NCBI GenBank assembly: GCA_905234475.1
Contig: CAJOHX010000020.1
Span: forward strand, 403-42,720
DNA length: 42,318 nucleotides
Reading direction: 5' to 3'
Origin: an uncultured Bacteroidales bacterium
GTDB taxonomy: Bacteria; Bacteroidota; Bacteroidia; Bacteroidales; UBA932
Below, in pieces: positions 8,461-15,228 of this stretch. Position 1 is the first letter of the stretch. Each line of letters begins with the position of its first letter. The notes under the pieces are model-generated. The model made no database searches, had not been told where the DNA came from, and saw only the letters and a list, made by a program, of their open reading frames with translations. The position numbers and the translations under genes were made by a program.

Positions 8461-9327
8461 ATGAAACGCCTGTTATTTCTTCTGCTCCTTCTGGCAGCTT
8501 GCCAGCCCAAACCCTTCATCGACGTCCAGGCCCACCGCGGCGGCGCCGGCCTGATGCCGGAGAACACCATCCCCGCCATGAAGAACGCCCTGGACCTGAA
8601 GGTCAATACCCTCGAGTTCGACCTGCAGCTGTCCGCCGACGGGCAGGTCGTGGTCTCGCACGACAACTATTTCCACCCGCGCTACGCCACGCGCCCGGAC
8701 GGCACGCTTATCCAGGAGGAGGATCCGAAGGAATACCTCTACACGATGCCCTACGACAGCATCGCCCGCTACGACGTGGGCCTGCGCCCCGTGGACCGCT
8801 GGCCCACGCAGGCGAAGATGGCCGTCTGCAAGCCCCTGGCCTCCGACCTGATCGATTTCGCCGAAGGCTATGCCAAGGAGCCCGTGGGCTACAACATCGA
8901 GATCAAATCGTGGCCGGGGGAGGGCGAGGGGACCCTGTGGCCGGAGTATCATGTGTTCTGCGACACGTGCATCCCGCTGCTGCTCTCCAAGAACCTGGGA
9001 GACCGGCTCATTGTCCAGTGCTTCGACACGCGCGCCCTGAATTATATGCACGCGAAATGGCCGGACCTCATCCTGTCCTACCTCACCGAGGACTATGACG
9101 GGGGAGACATCGAGCAGCTGCTGGGTAATCTCGATTTCGTGCCGCAGTGGTGGAGCCCGGAGTCCAGCGTGGTGACGCCGGAGAACGTCGCCTGGTGCCA
9201 CGAGCGCGGCATCGGCGTGGTCCCCTGGACCGTGGACGACCCGGCGGAGATGCGCCGCCTGGTAAAGTGCGGCGTGGAGGCCATCATTTCCAATTATCCC
9301 GATATCCTTATCAGAACAGTCAGATAG
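8461..9327 (+). CDS. glpQ: Glycerophosphodiester phosphodiesterase lipoprotein
   Basis: This enzyme hydrolyses glycerophosphodiesters (deacylated phospholipids) to glycerol-3-phosphate and an alcohol. The 288-residue product begins MKRLLFLLLLLAACQPKP, a lipoprotein signal with Cys15, so it should act at the membrane on the periplasmic or outer face. GDPD catalytic motifs are clear: AHRGGAGLMPENTIPAM (first catalytic His plus the Glu of PENT), TLEFDLQLSADGQVVVSHD (metal-binding Glu and Asp, second His), and NIEIKSWPG. The C-terminal GVVPWTVDDPAEM is also typical. It sits between glpC and glpT, so the G3P it releases could feed directly into uptake and oxidation. Confidence 0.93.
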   Translation: MKRLLFLLLLLAACQPKPFIDVQAHRGGAGLMPENTIPAMKNALDLKVNTLEFDLQLSADGQVVVSHDNYFHPRYATRPDGTLIQEEDPKEYLYTMPYDSIARYDVGLRPVDRWPTQAKMAVCKPLASDLIDFAEGYAKEPVGYNIEIKSWPGEGEGTLWPEYHVFCDTCIPLLLSKNLGDRLIVQCFDTRALNYMHAKWPDLILSYLTEDYDGGDIEQLLGNLDFVPQWWSPESSVVTPENVAWCHERGIGVVPWTVDDPAEMRRLVKCGVEAIISNYPDILIRTVR

Positions 9328-9330
9328 CGT

Positions 9331-10682
9331 ATGCTTCCCTTCCTCAAGCAGCCGGCCTACAAGCCGGCGGAGACCGGCCCCGAGGCCGATGCGAAATACA
9401 AACGCCTGCGCCTGCAGGTCTTCCTGGGCGCCTTCATCGGCTATGCCGGCTTCTACCTGGTCCGCAAGAACCTGTCGATGGCCATCCCGGCCATGGCGCC
9501 GCTGGGCTTCCAGAAGACGGAGCTGGGCTTCGTGCTGGGCCTGAACGCGGCCGCCTATGCCCTGTCCAAATTCCTGATGGGCAGCGTCAGCGACCGCTCC
9601 AACGCGCGGACCTTCCTGCCGCTGGGGCTCATCCTGACGGCGATTTCGATGTGCTTCATGATCGTGCCGGTGCAGTTTATCGGCGCCTCCCACAAGGGCC
9701 TCGCCATCCTGGTGATGGGCGTGCTGAACGCCTGCGTGGGCTGGTTCAACGGCATGGGCTGGCCACGCACTGGTTCTCGCCGGGCGAGCGGGGCACGATG
9801 ATGAGCATCTGGAACTGCGCGCACAATGTGGGCGGCGCCCTCGTGGGGCCGATGGCCACCTACGGCGCCGCATGGTTCGGCAGCTGGTTCTACGGCGCCA
9901 ACACGGAGCTCTATTTCCTGATCGGCACCTTCGCCTTCCCGGCCGCGACGGCTCTGTTCATCGCCCTGCTGGCCTACGTCCTGTTGCGCGACACGCCGCA
10001 GTCCTGCGGCCTGCCGTCGGTCGAGGCCTGGCGCAACGACTATCCGAAGAATTATTCCGAGAAGCACGAGCAGACGCTCTCCACGAAGGAGATCCTGTTC
10101 GGGCATGTGCTCAACAACCGCTTCCTGTGGTTCATCGCCCTGTCCAACGCTTTCGTGTACATGGTGCGCTACGGCTGCCTGGACTGGGCGCCGACCATCC
10201 TGACGGAGAAGGGGATTGACCTCAAGAGCGCCGGCTGGGCCTATTTCGCCTATGAGTTCGCGGCCATCCCCGGCACGCTCCTCTGCGGCTGGCTGTCGGA
10301 CAAGCTGTTCCATGGCCGCCGGGCCTTGCCCACCATGCTCTTCATGGCGCTGGTGCTCGTGTTCGTGGTGCTGTACTGGCTCAATATCGACAACCTCACC
10401 GTGGTCATCATCTGCCTGATCGGCATCGGTTTCTTCATCTACGGGCCGGTGATGCTGATCGGGGTCCAGGCGCTGGACCTGGCGCCGAAGAACGCCGCCG
10501 GCACAGCCGCCGGCCTCACCGGCTTCTTCGGTTATTTCTTCGGCACCTTCCTGCTCGCCAACACCGTGATCGGCTGGGTGGCGCAGACCGCAGGCTGGAG
10601 CTGGACCTTCGCCCTGCTCATCCTCGCCTGTATCCTGTCCATCTTCTTCATGGGCCTGACCCTGAAGCAGGAGCGGCGGTAG
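9331..10682 (+). pseudogene. glpT: Glycerol-3-phosphate transporter with an internal frameshift
   Basis: This is an MFS organophosphate:phosphate antiporter of the GlpT/UhpT type, broken in this sequence. Frame 1 (from ATG 9331) encodes MLPFLKQPAYKPAETGP and the first helices, including YAGFYLVRKNLSMAIPAM and GSVSDRSNARTFLPLG, up to GWFNGMGWP, then goes out of frame and stops at 9801. A second frame carries on from about 9759 with LATHWFSPGERGTMMSIWNCAHNVGG through the last helices to 10682. The family normally reads GMGWPPCGRT followed by xxHWF here. The sequence fits loss of about 22 bases between two CTGGCC copies, of which one remains at 9759-9764. If the deletion is real, only the first 150 or so residues are made; it could also be an assembly error. 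Confidence 0.88.
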
Positions 10683-10698
10683 GACGCTGCCTGGTAAT

Positions 10699-10731
10699 AA
10701 AAACGGCTGGCACGAATGCCAGCCGTTTTTT
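10699..10731 (+). terminator. Rho-independent terminator after glpT
   Basis: A 14-bp stem (AAAAACGGCTGGCA, 10699-10712; partner 10717-10730) closes a CGAA loop and is followed by one more T. The stem's A/T-rich base makes it usable on both strands, so it may also stop transcription of the convergent barrel gene. The same hairpin recurs beside tRNA-Gln at about 14661-14694. Confidence 0.85.
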
Positions 10732-10737
10732 GATATC

Positions 10738-10763
10738 GTCATTCCGGGCTTGACCCGGAATCT
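10738..10763. repeat. Short palindromic intergenic repeat, copy 2
   Basis: GTCATTCCGGGCTTGACC followed by CGGAATCT: ATTCCGGG pairs with CCCGGAAT around a CTTGA-type loop. It differs from copy 1 (8422) at compensated positions (GGA/TCC versus GGG/CCC), so the pairing is preserved. Confidence 0.75.
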
Positions 10764-10765
10764 TT

Positions 10766-10792
10766 GTCATTTCGAGCGCAGCCGAGAAATCT
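10766..10792. repeat. Short palindromic intergenic repeat, copy 3 (variant)
   Basis: GTCATTTCGAGCGCAGCCG followed by AGAAATCT has the same GTCAT...ATCT frame as the other copies but a different stem (ATTTCGAG with CGAGAAAT, imperfect). It ends just before the stop codon of the barrel gene at 10794. Confidence 0.65.
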
Positions 10793-10793
10793 C

Positions 10794-12104
10794 CTAGAAG
10801 ATGAAGTTCAGGCCGATGTTGATGCCGAGGCCGGTGCCGTCATTGGGATCGAAGCACTTGCCGAACTCGAAGTTGATGTTGAAGTTCTGATTCATGATCA
10901 CATGGAGGCCGGCGCCGGCGCTCATGTGGAGCTTCTCAGCCTGGCCGGTGTAGAAGTCGGCGTAGGACTTGCCGCCCTCGGTGATGAGCTGGGTGCCGGA
11001 GAGCGCCTTCATCTGCTCGAGGCGGTACGGACTCACGACCATACCCATGTCGAAGAACGGATTCAGGACGAGGGCCCAGTTCTGGTTGCCGGCGCGGAAC
11101 TTGGCGAAGGTCCAGCGCAGCTCGGTGTTCATCCAGGCGTAGCTGTTGCCCTGCAGGCGGTTGGTGATGGTACCGCGGAGCGTGCAGGTGGAGCCGAGGC
11201 CTTCGGTGTTGATCTGCTTCATGTTGATGGACTGGATCGTCTGCAGCATGTAGAACGGGGCGTTGCCGGCGATCAGGCCCTGGAAGGCGAGGTGGCCGCC
11301 GAAGACGAGGCGCTCGCCCAGCGGGAAGAACTGCTTGAAGTGCAGGGCCAGCTTGAGGTAGCTGTTGTTGTGCTTGGAGATGATGTCCGGGGAACCGAAG
11401 ACGTAGGCCTCGATGTTGGTGCCGCGGGTCGGGTTGTTCTCGAAGTCGCGGGTGTCGTAGACGACGCCGGCCTTGAGCTCGAGATGCTGGCCGCCGTTCT
11501 TCTCAGCCTCGGGGATGACGCCGCTGAGGACGTAGAGGTCATACAGGGAGACGTCGTTGGCGCCGCCGCTCAGACCCTTGTTGACGGCGTGGCCGGTCTT
11601 GATGTTCCAGTAGGTCAGGCCGCCGGCCCAACCCCAGTTGCTGTCGCCGAAGGTGCCCTGGAAGCAGGTCTGGATGCGGAAGATGTCGCGCCGCATCAGG
11701 TAGAAGCCCATGCCGTCCTCGGTGATCCTGTCCAGCTCGGGGACATACAGCGAGGAGGCGCCGTTGAAGCCGTAGAAGTTGGTGGTCTTGTTGCCGAAAT
11801 AAGAAATGGCGGCGGAAACGCGAAGACCCGGGATCAGGTACTTGCTGTCGAAGAAGGAGTGCAGGACGGTGTTGCCCTTGGAGTAGCGGGACACCTCCAC
11901 GTTGGCCTTCCACATGTATTCAGGATAGGTGGAGCCGTCGCCGTACCAGTAGATGTCGGATAAGACGCCGTAGTGCCAGCCGAGGTCGGAAGAATAGCCG
12001 ATGGCGGGCAGGGGGCCGAAGTTCAAGCCGGTCTTGACAATCTCCTGGGCGGAGGCGGAAACGACTGCCGCAAAGAGCAGTGCGATGGTGATCAGTCTTT
12101 TCAT
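10794..12104 (-). CDS. Omp85-like outer-membrane beta-barrel protein
   Basis: The 436-residue product starts MKRLITIALLFAAVVSASAQ, a cleavable signal peptide. It ends GINIGLNFIF, the aromatic C-terminus of outer-membrane barrels. Alternating strands run through the whole protein. The segment VVYDTRDFENNPTRGTNIEAYVF matches the D-T-R-D...P-x-x-G strand typical of BamA/TamA-family barrels. No POTRA domains are present, so it is a barrel-only member. Its role is unknown; this type is often annotated as surface antigen or BamA/TamA-like. I chose the ATG at 12104 because an earlier one at 12125 would lie at the transcription start and weaken the signal peptide. The gene splits the glp cluster on the opposite strand. 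Confidence 0.8.
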   Translation of the reverse strand: MKRLITIALLFAAVVSASAQEIVKTGLNFGPLPAIGYSSDLGWHYGVLSDIYWYGDGSTYPEYMWKANVEVSRYSKGNTVLHSFFDSKYLIPGLRVSAAISYFGNKTTNFYGFNGASSLYVPELDRITEDGMGFYLMRRDIFRIQTCFQGTFGDSNWGWAGGLTYWNIKTGHAVNKGLSGGANDVSLYDLYVLSGVIPEAEKNGGQHLELKAGVVYDTRDFENNPTRGTNIEAYVFGSPDIISKHNNSYLKLALHFKQFFPLGERLVFGGHLAFQGLIAGNAPFYMLQTIQSINMKQINTEGLGSTCTLRGTITNRLQGNSYAWMNTELRWTFAKFRAGNQNWALVLNPFFDMGMVVSPYRLEQMKALSGTQLITEGGKSYADFYTGQAEKLHMSAGAGLHVIMNQNFNINFEFGKCFDPNDGTGLGINIGLNFIF

Positions 12105-12132
12105 TGCGCAATAATTGTGGTTCAAAAGTTCA

Positions 12133-12140
12133 CAAATATA
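12133..12140 (-). promoter_or_regulatory. -7 box for the Omp85-like barrel gene
   Basis: The minus strand reads TATATTTG, matching TAnnTTTG, 28 bases upstream of the ATG at 12104. It is divergent from the glpK -7 box, with 33 bases between the two. Confidence 0.6.
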
Positions 12141-12173
12141 CGCATTTTTTCCTGTTTACTGCTTTTTTGTTGC

Positions 12174-12181
12174 TATATTTG
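12174..12181 (+). promoter_or_regulatory. -7 box for glpK-glpF
   Basis: TATATTTG matches TAnnTTTG; the glpK ATG follows 29 bases later at 12211. No clear -33 box is visible. Confidence 0.6.
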
Positions 12182-12210
12182 TCCTGCTACAACCCAACCA
12201 TAAACCACAT

Positions 12211-13689
12211 ATGAGCAAATACATCCTCGCGCTGGACCAGGGCACCAGCTCCTCCCGCGCTATTGTTTTCGACCACGACGGCAACATCTGCTCGACGGCC
12301 CAGCAAGAGTTTACCCAGCATTTCCCCCAGCCCGGCTGGGTGGAGCACGACCCGATGGAGATCTGGTCGTCCGAGGCCGCGGTGATTGCCCAGGCCATCT
12401 CCCAGATCGGCATCAACGGCAAGGACATCGCCGCCATCGGCATCACCAACCAGCGGGAGACCACCATCGTGTGGGACGCCGAGACGGGCGCGCCGGTGTG
12501 CAACGCCATCGTCTGGCAGGACCGCCGCACGTCGGCGTTCTGCGACGAGCTTAAGGCGCGCGGCCTCGTGGACAGGATTCGCGAGAAGACCGGCCTCATC
12601 ATCGACGCCTATTTCTCCGGCACCAAGATCAAGTGGATCCTGGACAACGTCCCCGGTGCCCGCGAGCGCGCCGAGGCGGGCAAGCTCCGCTTCGGCACGG
12701 TGGACTGCTGGCTCGTCTGGCAGCTGACCCGCGGCGAGGTCCACGTCACGGACGTGTCCAACGCCTCGCGCACAATGTTGTTCAACATCAACACGCTGGA
12801 ATGGGACCAGGAGCTGCTGGACCTGCTCGACGTGCCCCGCTCGATGATGCCGCGCGTGGCCTCCTCGTCGGAGGTCTACGGCTACACCAAGACCACCATC
12901 TTCGCGCATGAAGTGCCCATTGCCGGCATCGCCGGCGACCAGCAGGCCGCCCTGTTCGGGCAGATGTGCACGGCCCCCGGCTCCGTCAAGAACACCTACG
13001 GCACCGGCTGCTTCCTGCTGATGAACACGGGCGAGAAACCCATCCTCTCCCGCAACAACCTCCTGACCACCATCGCCTGGAAGATCGGCGATACGGTCAA
13101 TTACGCCCTCGAGGGCTCCATCTTCGTGGGCGGCAGCGTCGTGCAGTGGCTGCGCGACGGGCTCGGCATCATCCGCTCCTCGTCGGAGATCGAGGCGCTA
13201 GCCGAGACCGTCCCGGACAACGGCGGCGTCTATTTCGTGCCCGCCCTCACGGGCATGGGCGCGCCGTACTGGGACCAGTACGCCCACGGCGTCATCTGCG
13301 GGATCACCCGCGGAACGACGGCCGCCCACATCGCCCGGGCCGCCCTGGAGGGCATCGCCTTCCAGACCATGGACATCGTGGGCGCCATGGAGAAGGACGC
13401 CGGCGTGCGCCTGGCGGAGCTCAAGGTGGACGGCGGCGCTTCGCGCGACAACCTCATGATGCAGTTCCAGGCCGACATTCTCGGCACCGCCGTCATCCGT
13501 CCGCAGGTCACCGAGACCACGGCCATGGGCGCCTGCTACCTCGCCGGCCTCGCCGTCGGCTACTGGAGCTCGCTGGACGAAATCCGCAGCCAGTGGAAGG
13601 CAGAGCGCACGTTCACCCCTTCCGGCGCGGATGTCGAGCCGCTGAAGAAAGGCTGGGCCGACGCCATCTCCCGTACCCTCACCCGATAA
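12211..13689 (+). CDS. glpK: Glycerol kinase
   Basis: Glycerol kinase phosphorylates glycerol to glycerol-3-phosphate with ATP, committing it to the GlpABC pathway. The 492-residue protein has the FGGY-family N-terminal ATP/phosphate motif [19 protein letters not shown], the glycerol-binding stretch [11 protein letters not shown], and the C-terminal ATP site [20 protein letters not shown]. The family signature around [17 protein letters not shown] is intact. Length matches GlpK (about 500). The start at 12211 gives the canonical [11 protein letters not shown]; an in-frame ATG at 12115 would lie upstream of the -7 box. glpF begins 13 bases after the stop. Confidence 0.97.
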   Translation: MSKYILALDQGTSSSRAIVFDHDGNICSTAQQEFTQHFPQPGWVEHDPMEIWSSEAAVIAQAISQIGINGKDIAAIGITNQRETTIVWDAETGAPVCNAIVWQDRRTSAFCDELKARGLVDRIREKTGLIIDAYFSGTKIKWILDNVPGARERAEAGKLRFGTVDCWLVWQLTRGEVHVTDVSNASRTMLFNINTLEWDQELLDLLDVPRSMMPRVASSSEVYGYTKTTIFAHEVPIAGIAGDQQAALFGQMCTAPGSVKNTYGTGCFLLMNTGEKPILSRNNLLTTIAWKIGDTVNYALEGSIFVGGSVVQWLRDGLGIIRSSSEIEALAETVPDNGGVYFVPALTGMGAPYWDQYAHGVICGITRGTTAAHIARAALEGIAFQTMDIVGAMEKDAGVRLAELKVDGGASRDNLMMQFQADILGTAVIRPQVTETTAMGACYLAGLAVGYWSSLDEIRSQWKAERTFTPSGADVEPLKKGWADAISRTLTR

Positions 13690-13702
13690 ACCTATTCCGA
13701 TT

Positions 13703-14440
13703 ATGCAACAGTATATCTTCGAATTCATCGGCACGCTGGTGCTCGTGCTGCTGGGCGACGGCGTCTGCGCCGCCACCTCCCTCAATCATTCCAAGGCGAA
13801 AGGCGCCGGCTGGGTGGTCATCGCCCTGGGCTGGGGCTTCGCCGTCATGACGGGCGTGCTGATCGCCGGTCCCGTGTCCGGCGCACACCTCAACCCCGCC
13901 GTCTCCCTGGGCCTCGCCATTGCCGGGACCTTCCCGTGGGCTTCGGTCCCGGGCTACATCATCGGCCAGATGCTCGGCGGCTTCGTGGGCGCCGTGCTCG
14001 TCTGGATCTTCTACAAGGACCACTACAAGGCCACGGCCGACCAGCCGGACACGATGCTCGGCACCTTCTGCACGATGCCGGCCATCCCCAACGCCTGGCG
14101 CAACTGCCTCTGCGAGGTTATCGCCACCTGCCTGCTGGTCTTCGTGATCCTGGCCCTCGGCACGCAGGGCAACGCCTTCAGCTTCGCCGGTGCCGCCGCC
14201 TCCACGGGCTCCCTGGGATCTTTCCCGGTGACCTGCGTCATCATGTCGATCGGTATGTCGCTCGGCGGAACGACGGGCTACGCGCTCAACCCGGCGCGTG
14301 ACCTCAGCCCGCGCTGCGCCCACGCCGTGCTGCCCATCGCGGGCAAGCGCGACAGCGGCTGGAGCTACAGCTGGATCCCCGTCGCCGGCCCGATGGTCGG
14401 CGCCGCCCTCGCCGGCCTGCTGTACCTGCTGATCTTCTAG
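13703..14440 (+). CDS. glpF: Glycerol facilitator (aquaglyceroporin)
   Basis: GlpF lets glycerol diffuse across the inner membrane, where GlpK traps it. The 245-residue protein has six predicted helices and two half-helix NPA boxes, GAHLNPAVSLG in the first half and GYALNPARDLSPR in the second. The Asp after the second NPA (NPARD) is the residue that marks glycerol-conducting members rather than strict water channels. It forms a two-gene unit with glpK, the most common arrangement in bacteria. Two palindromic repeats and a strong terminator follow. Confidence 0.95.
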   Translation: MQQYIFEFIGTLVLVLLGDGVCAATSLNHSKAKGAGWVVIALGWGFAVMTGVLIAGPVSGAHLNPAVSLGLAIAGTFPWASVPGYIIGQMLGGFVGAVLVWIFYKDHYKATADQPDTMLGTFCTMPAIPNAWRNCLCEVIATCLLVFVILALGTQGNAFSFAGAAASTGSLGSFPVTCVIMSIGMSLGGTTGYALNPARDLSPRCAHAVLPIAGKRDSGWSYSWIPVAGPMVGAALAGLLYLLIF

Positions 14441-14443
14441 CCC

Positions 14444-14469
14444 GTCATCCTGAGCCTGCCGAAGGATCT
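14444..14469. repeat. Short palindromic intergenic repeat, copy 4 (variant)
   Basis: GTCATCCTGAGCCTGCCG followed by AAGGATCT begins 4 bases after the glpF stop. ATCCT pairs with AGGAT at the ends; the centre is less symmetric than in copies 1, 2 and 5. Confidence 0.65.
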
Positions 14470-14471
14470 TC

Positions 14472-14497
14472 GTCATCCCGGGCTAGACCCGGGATCT
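14472..14497. repeat. Short palindromic intergenic repeat, copy 5
   Basis: GTCATCCCGGGCTAGACC followed by CGGGATCT: ATCCCGGG pairs with CCCGGGAT, a perfect 8-bp stem. It follows copy 4 after two bases, and a GTCGAAAATGACG stretch comes just after it, which may be the end of another copy. Confidence 0.72.
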
Positions 14498-14520
14498 CGG
14501 CGTCGAAAATGACGTTTATT

Positions 14521-14562
14521 GGCGCCGACCCTGCTTTCAAAACCGGGGTCGGCGCCGTTTTT
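14521..14562 (+). terminator. Rho-independent terminator after glpK-glpF
   Basis: An 11-bp GC-rich stem (GGCGCCGACCC, 14521-14531, with 14546-14556) is followed by GTTTTT. It lies about 80 bases past the glpF stop, after repeats 4 and 5. Confidence 0.75.
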
Positions 14563-14613
14563 GGACCTTTTCGGGTCCGGGTAACAATTCGGAGCGAAGC
14601 GACGCAGGGGAGT

Positions 14614-14635
14614 TTGAGGGGGTTCGCCCCCTCAA
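14614..14635. repeat. Perfect 9-bp hairpin in hairpin-rich noncoding DNA
   Basis: TTGAGGGGG pairs with CCCCCTCAA around a TTCG loop. A smaller GGACC/GGTCC hairpin lies at 14563-14578. The stretch from 14563 to 14649 holds no gene that I can support; it looks structured and GC-rich, and its purpose is unknown. Confidence 0.6.
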
Positions 14636-14649
14636 TGAATAAGCGTAGC

Positions 14650-14705
14650 GATACCTCAACAGAAAACGGCTGGCATTCGTGCCAGCCGTTTTCTGTTGAG
14701 GTATC
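14650..14705 (-). terminator. 26-bp perfect inverted repeat at the 3' end of tRNA-Gln
   Basis: Arms 14650-14675 and 14680-14705 are perfectly complementary around a 4-base loop (14676-14679). The inner part repeats the glpT terminator hairpin (core CGGCTGGCA/TGCCAGCCG plus flanking A and T runs), read in the same sense relative to its gene. The outer arm covers the last 10 bases of tRNA-Gln. It probably ends the tRNA transcript, though the T run is interrupted (TTTTCTG). Confidence 0.75.
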
Positions 14706-14766
14706 CGGATTCGAACCAGAACAGGCAGGACCAAAACCTGCAGTGCTGCCATTACACCATACCTCA
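14696..14766 (-). tRNA. tRNA-Gln (anticodon UUG)
   Basis: The minus strand folds as a cloverleaf. The acceptor stem is TGAGGTA with TACCTCA. The D arm contains GTGTAATGGCAGCAC. The anticodon stem GCAGG/CCTGC has loop TTTTGGT, giving anticodon TTG (UUG, Gln). The T arm is TCTGG-TTCGAAT-CCGGA. The discriminator base is A, and CCA is not encoded, so it must be added after transcription. The 3' end lies inside the 26-bp inverted repeat at 14650-14705. A -7 box (14778-14785) lies 11 bases upstream of the 5' end. Confidence 0.92.
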
Positions 14767-14777
14767 AAATCCGGGTG

Positions 14778-14809
14778 CAAAGATAGCAAATTATCTTTTG
14801 CTTTTGAAA
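14778..14809 (-). promoter_or_regulatory. Promoter of tRNA-Gln
   Basis: Read on the minus strand, TTTC (14806-14809) stands 20 bases before TATCTTTG (14778-14785), close to the TTTG/TAnnTTTG consensus. It overlaps the end of tadA (14791), so the tRNA can be made separately from tadA. Confidence 0.65.
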
Positions 14810-15228
14810 TAGTCCTTCACCAGGGCGGCGCACTCGTCCTCAAGCAGGCCGGAGGCCACTTCGGTGCGGGGGTGAAGCAGGGACGGGGTGAAACCGGTGT
14901 AGCCGCGGCGCGGGTCGGGCGCACCCCAGACGAGGCGCCCGAGCTGCGCCCAGCAGAGCGCCGCGGCGCACATCGGGCAGGGCTCCACGGTGACGTAGAG
15001 GGTGCATTCGTCCAGGTATTTCCCGCCCAGGGACTCCGTGGCGGCGGTCAGCGCAATCATTTCGGCATGGGCCGTGGGGTCGTGCAGACGCTCGGTCATG
15101 TTGTGGCCGCGGGCGATGATGCGGCCGCGGCACATGACGACGGCGCCGATGGGCACCTCGTCCTCGGCCCCGGCGGCCTGCGCTTCCCGCAGGGCCTCGC
15201 GCATGTATTTCTCGTCGAGGTCCGTCAT
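14791..15228 (-). CDS. tadA: tRNA-specific adenosine deaminase
   Basis: TadA deaminates the wobble adenosine of tRNA-Arg(ACG) to inosine. The 145-residue protein shows the zinc-dependent cytidine/deoxycytidylate deaminase motifs: HAEMIAL, with the zinc ligand His and the proton-shuttle Glu, and EPCPMCAAAL, with the two zinc-binding Cys. The N-terminal helix MREALREAQAAGAEDEVPIGAVV is characteristic. Length matches the family. Its ATG overlaps the stop of the upstream hydrolase by 4 bases, so the two are probably translated together. The tRNA gene just downstream decodes Gln and is not its substrate. Confidence 0.95.
   Translation of the reverse strand: MTDLDEKYMREALREAQAAGAEDEVPIGAVVMCRGRIIARGHNMTERLHDPTAHAEMIALTAATESLGGKYLDECTLYVTVEPCPMCAAALCWAQLGRLVWGAPDPRRGYTGFTPSLLHPRTEVASGLLEDECAALVKDYFKSKR

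Noticed and set aside
9147..9760. Start of an open frame inside glpQ that continues into the second half of glpT
   Set aside because: The part before about 9759 is out-of-frame glpQ and glpT sequence; only the part after it belongs to glpT, reached through the frameshift.
12105..12125. Seven extra codons (MNHNYCA) at the start of the Omp85-like gene
   Set aside because: They would lie at the predicted transcription start, and MKRLITIALLF at 12104 is a better signal peptide start.
14441..14696. Possible attachment site or integrated element beside tRNA-Gln
   Set aside because: No integrase, relaxase or direct repeat of the tRNA 3' end in the same orientation is present; the duplication is inverted and fits a hairpin.
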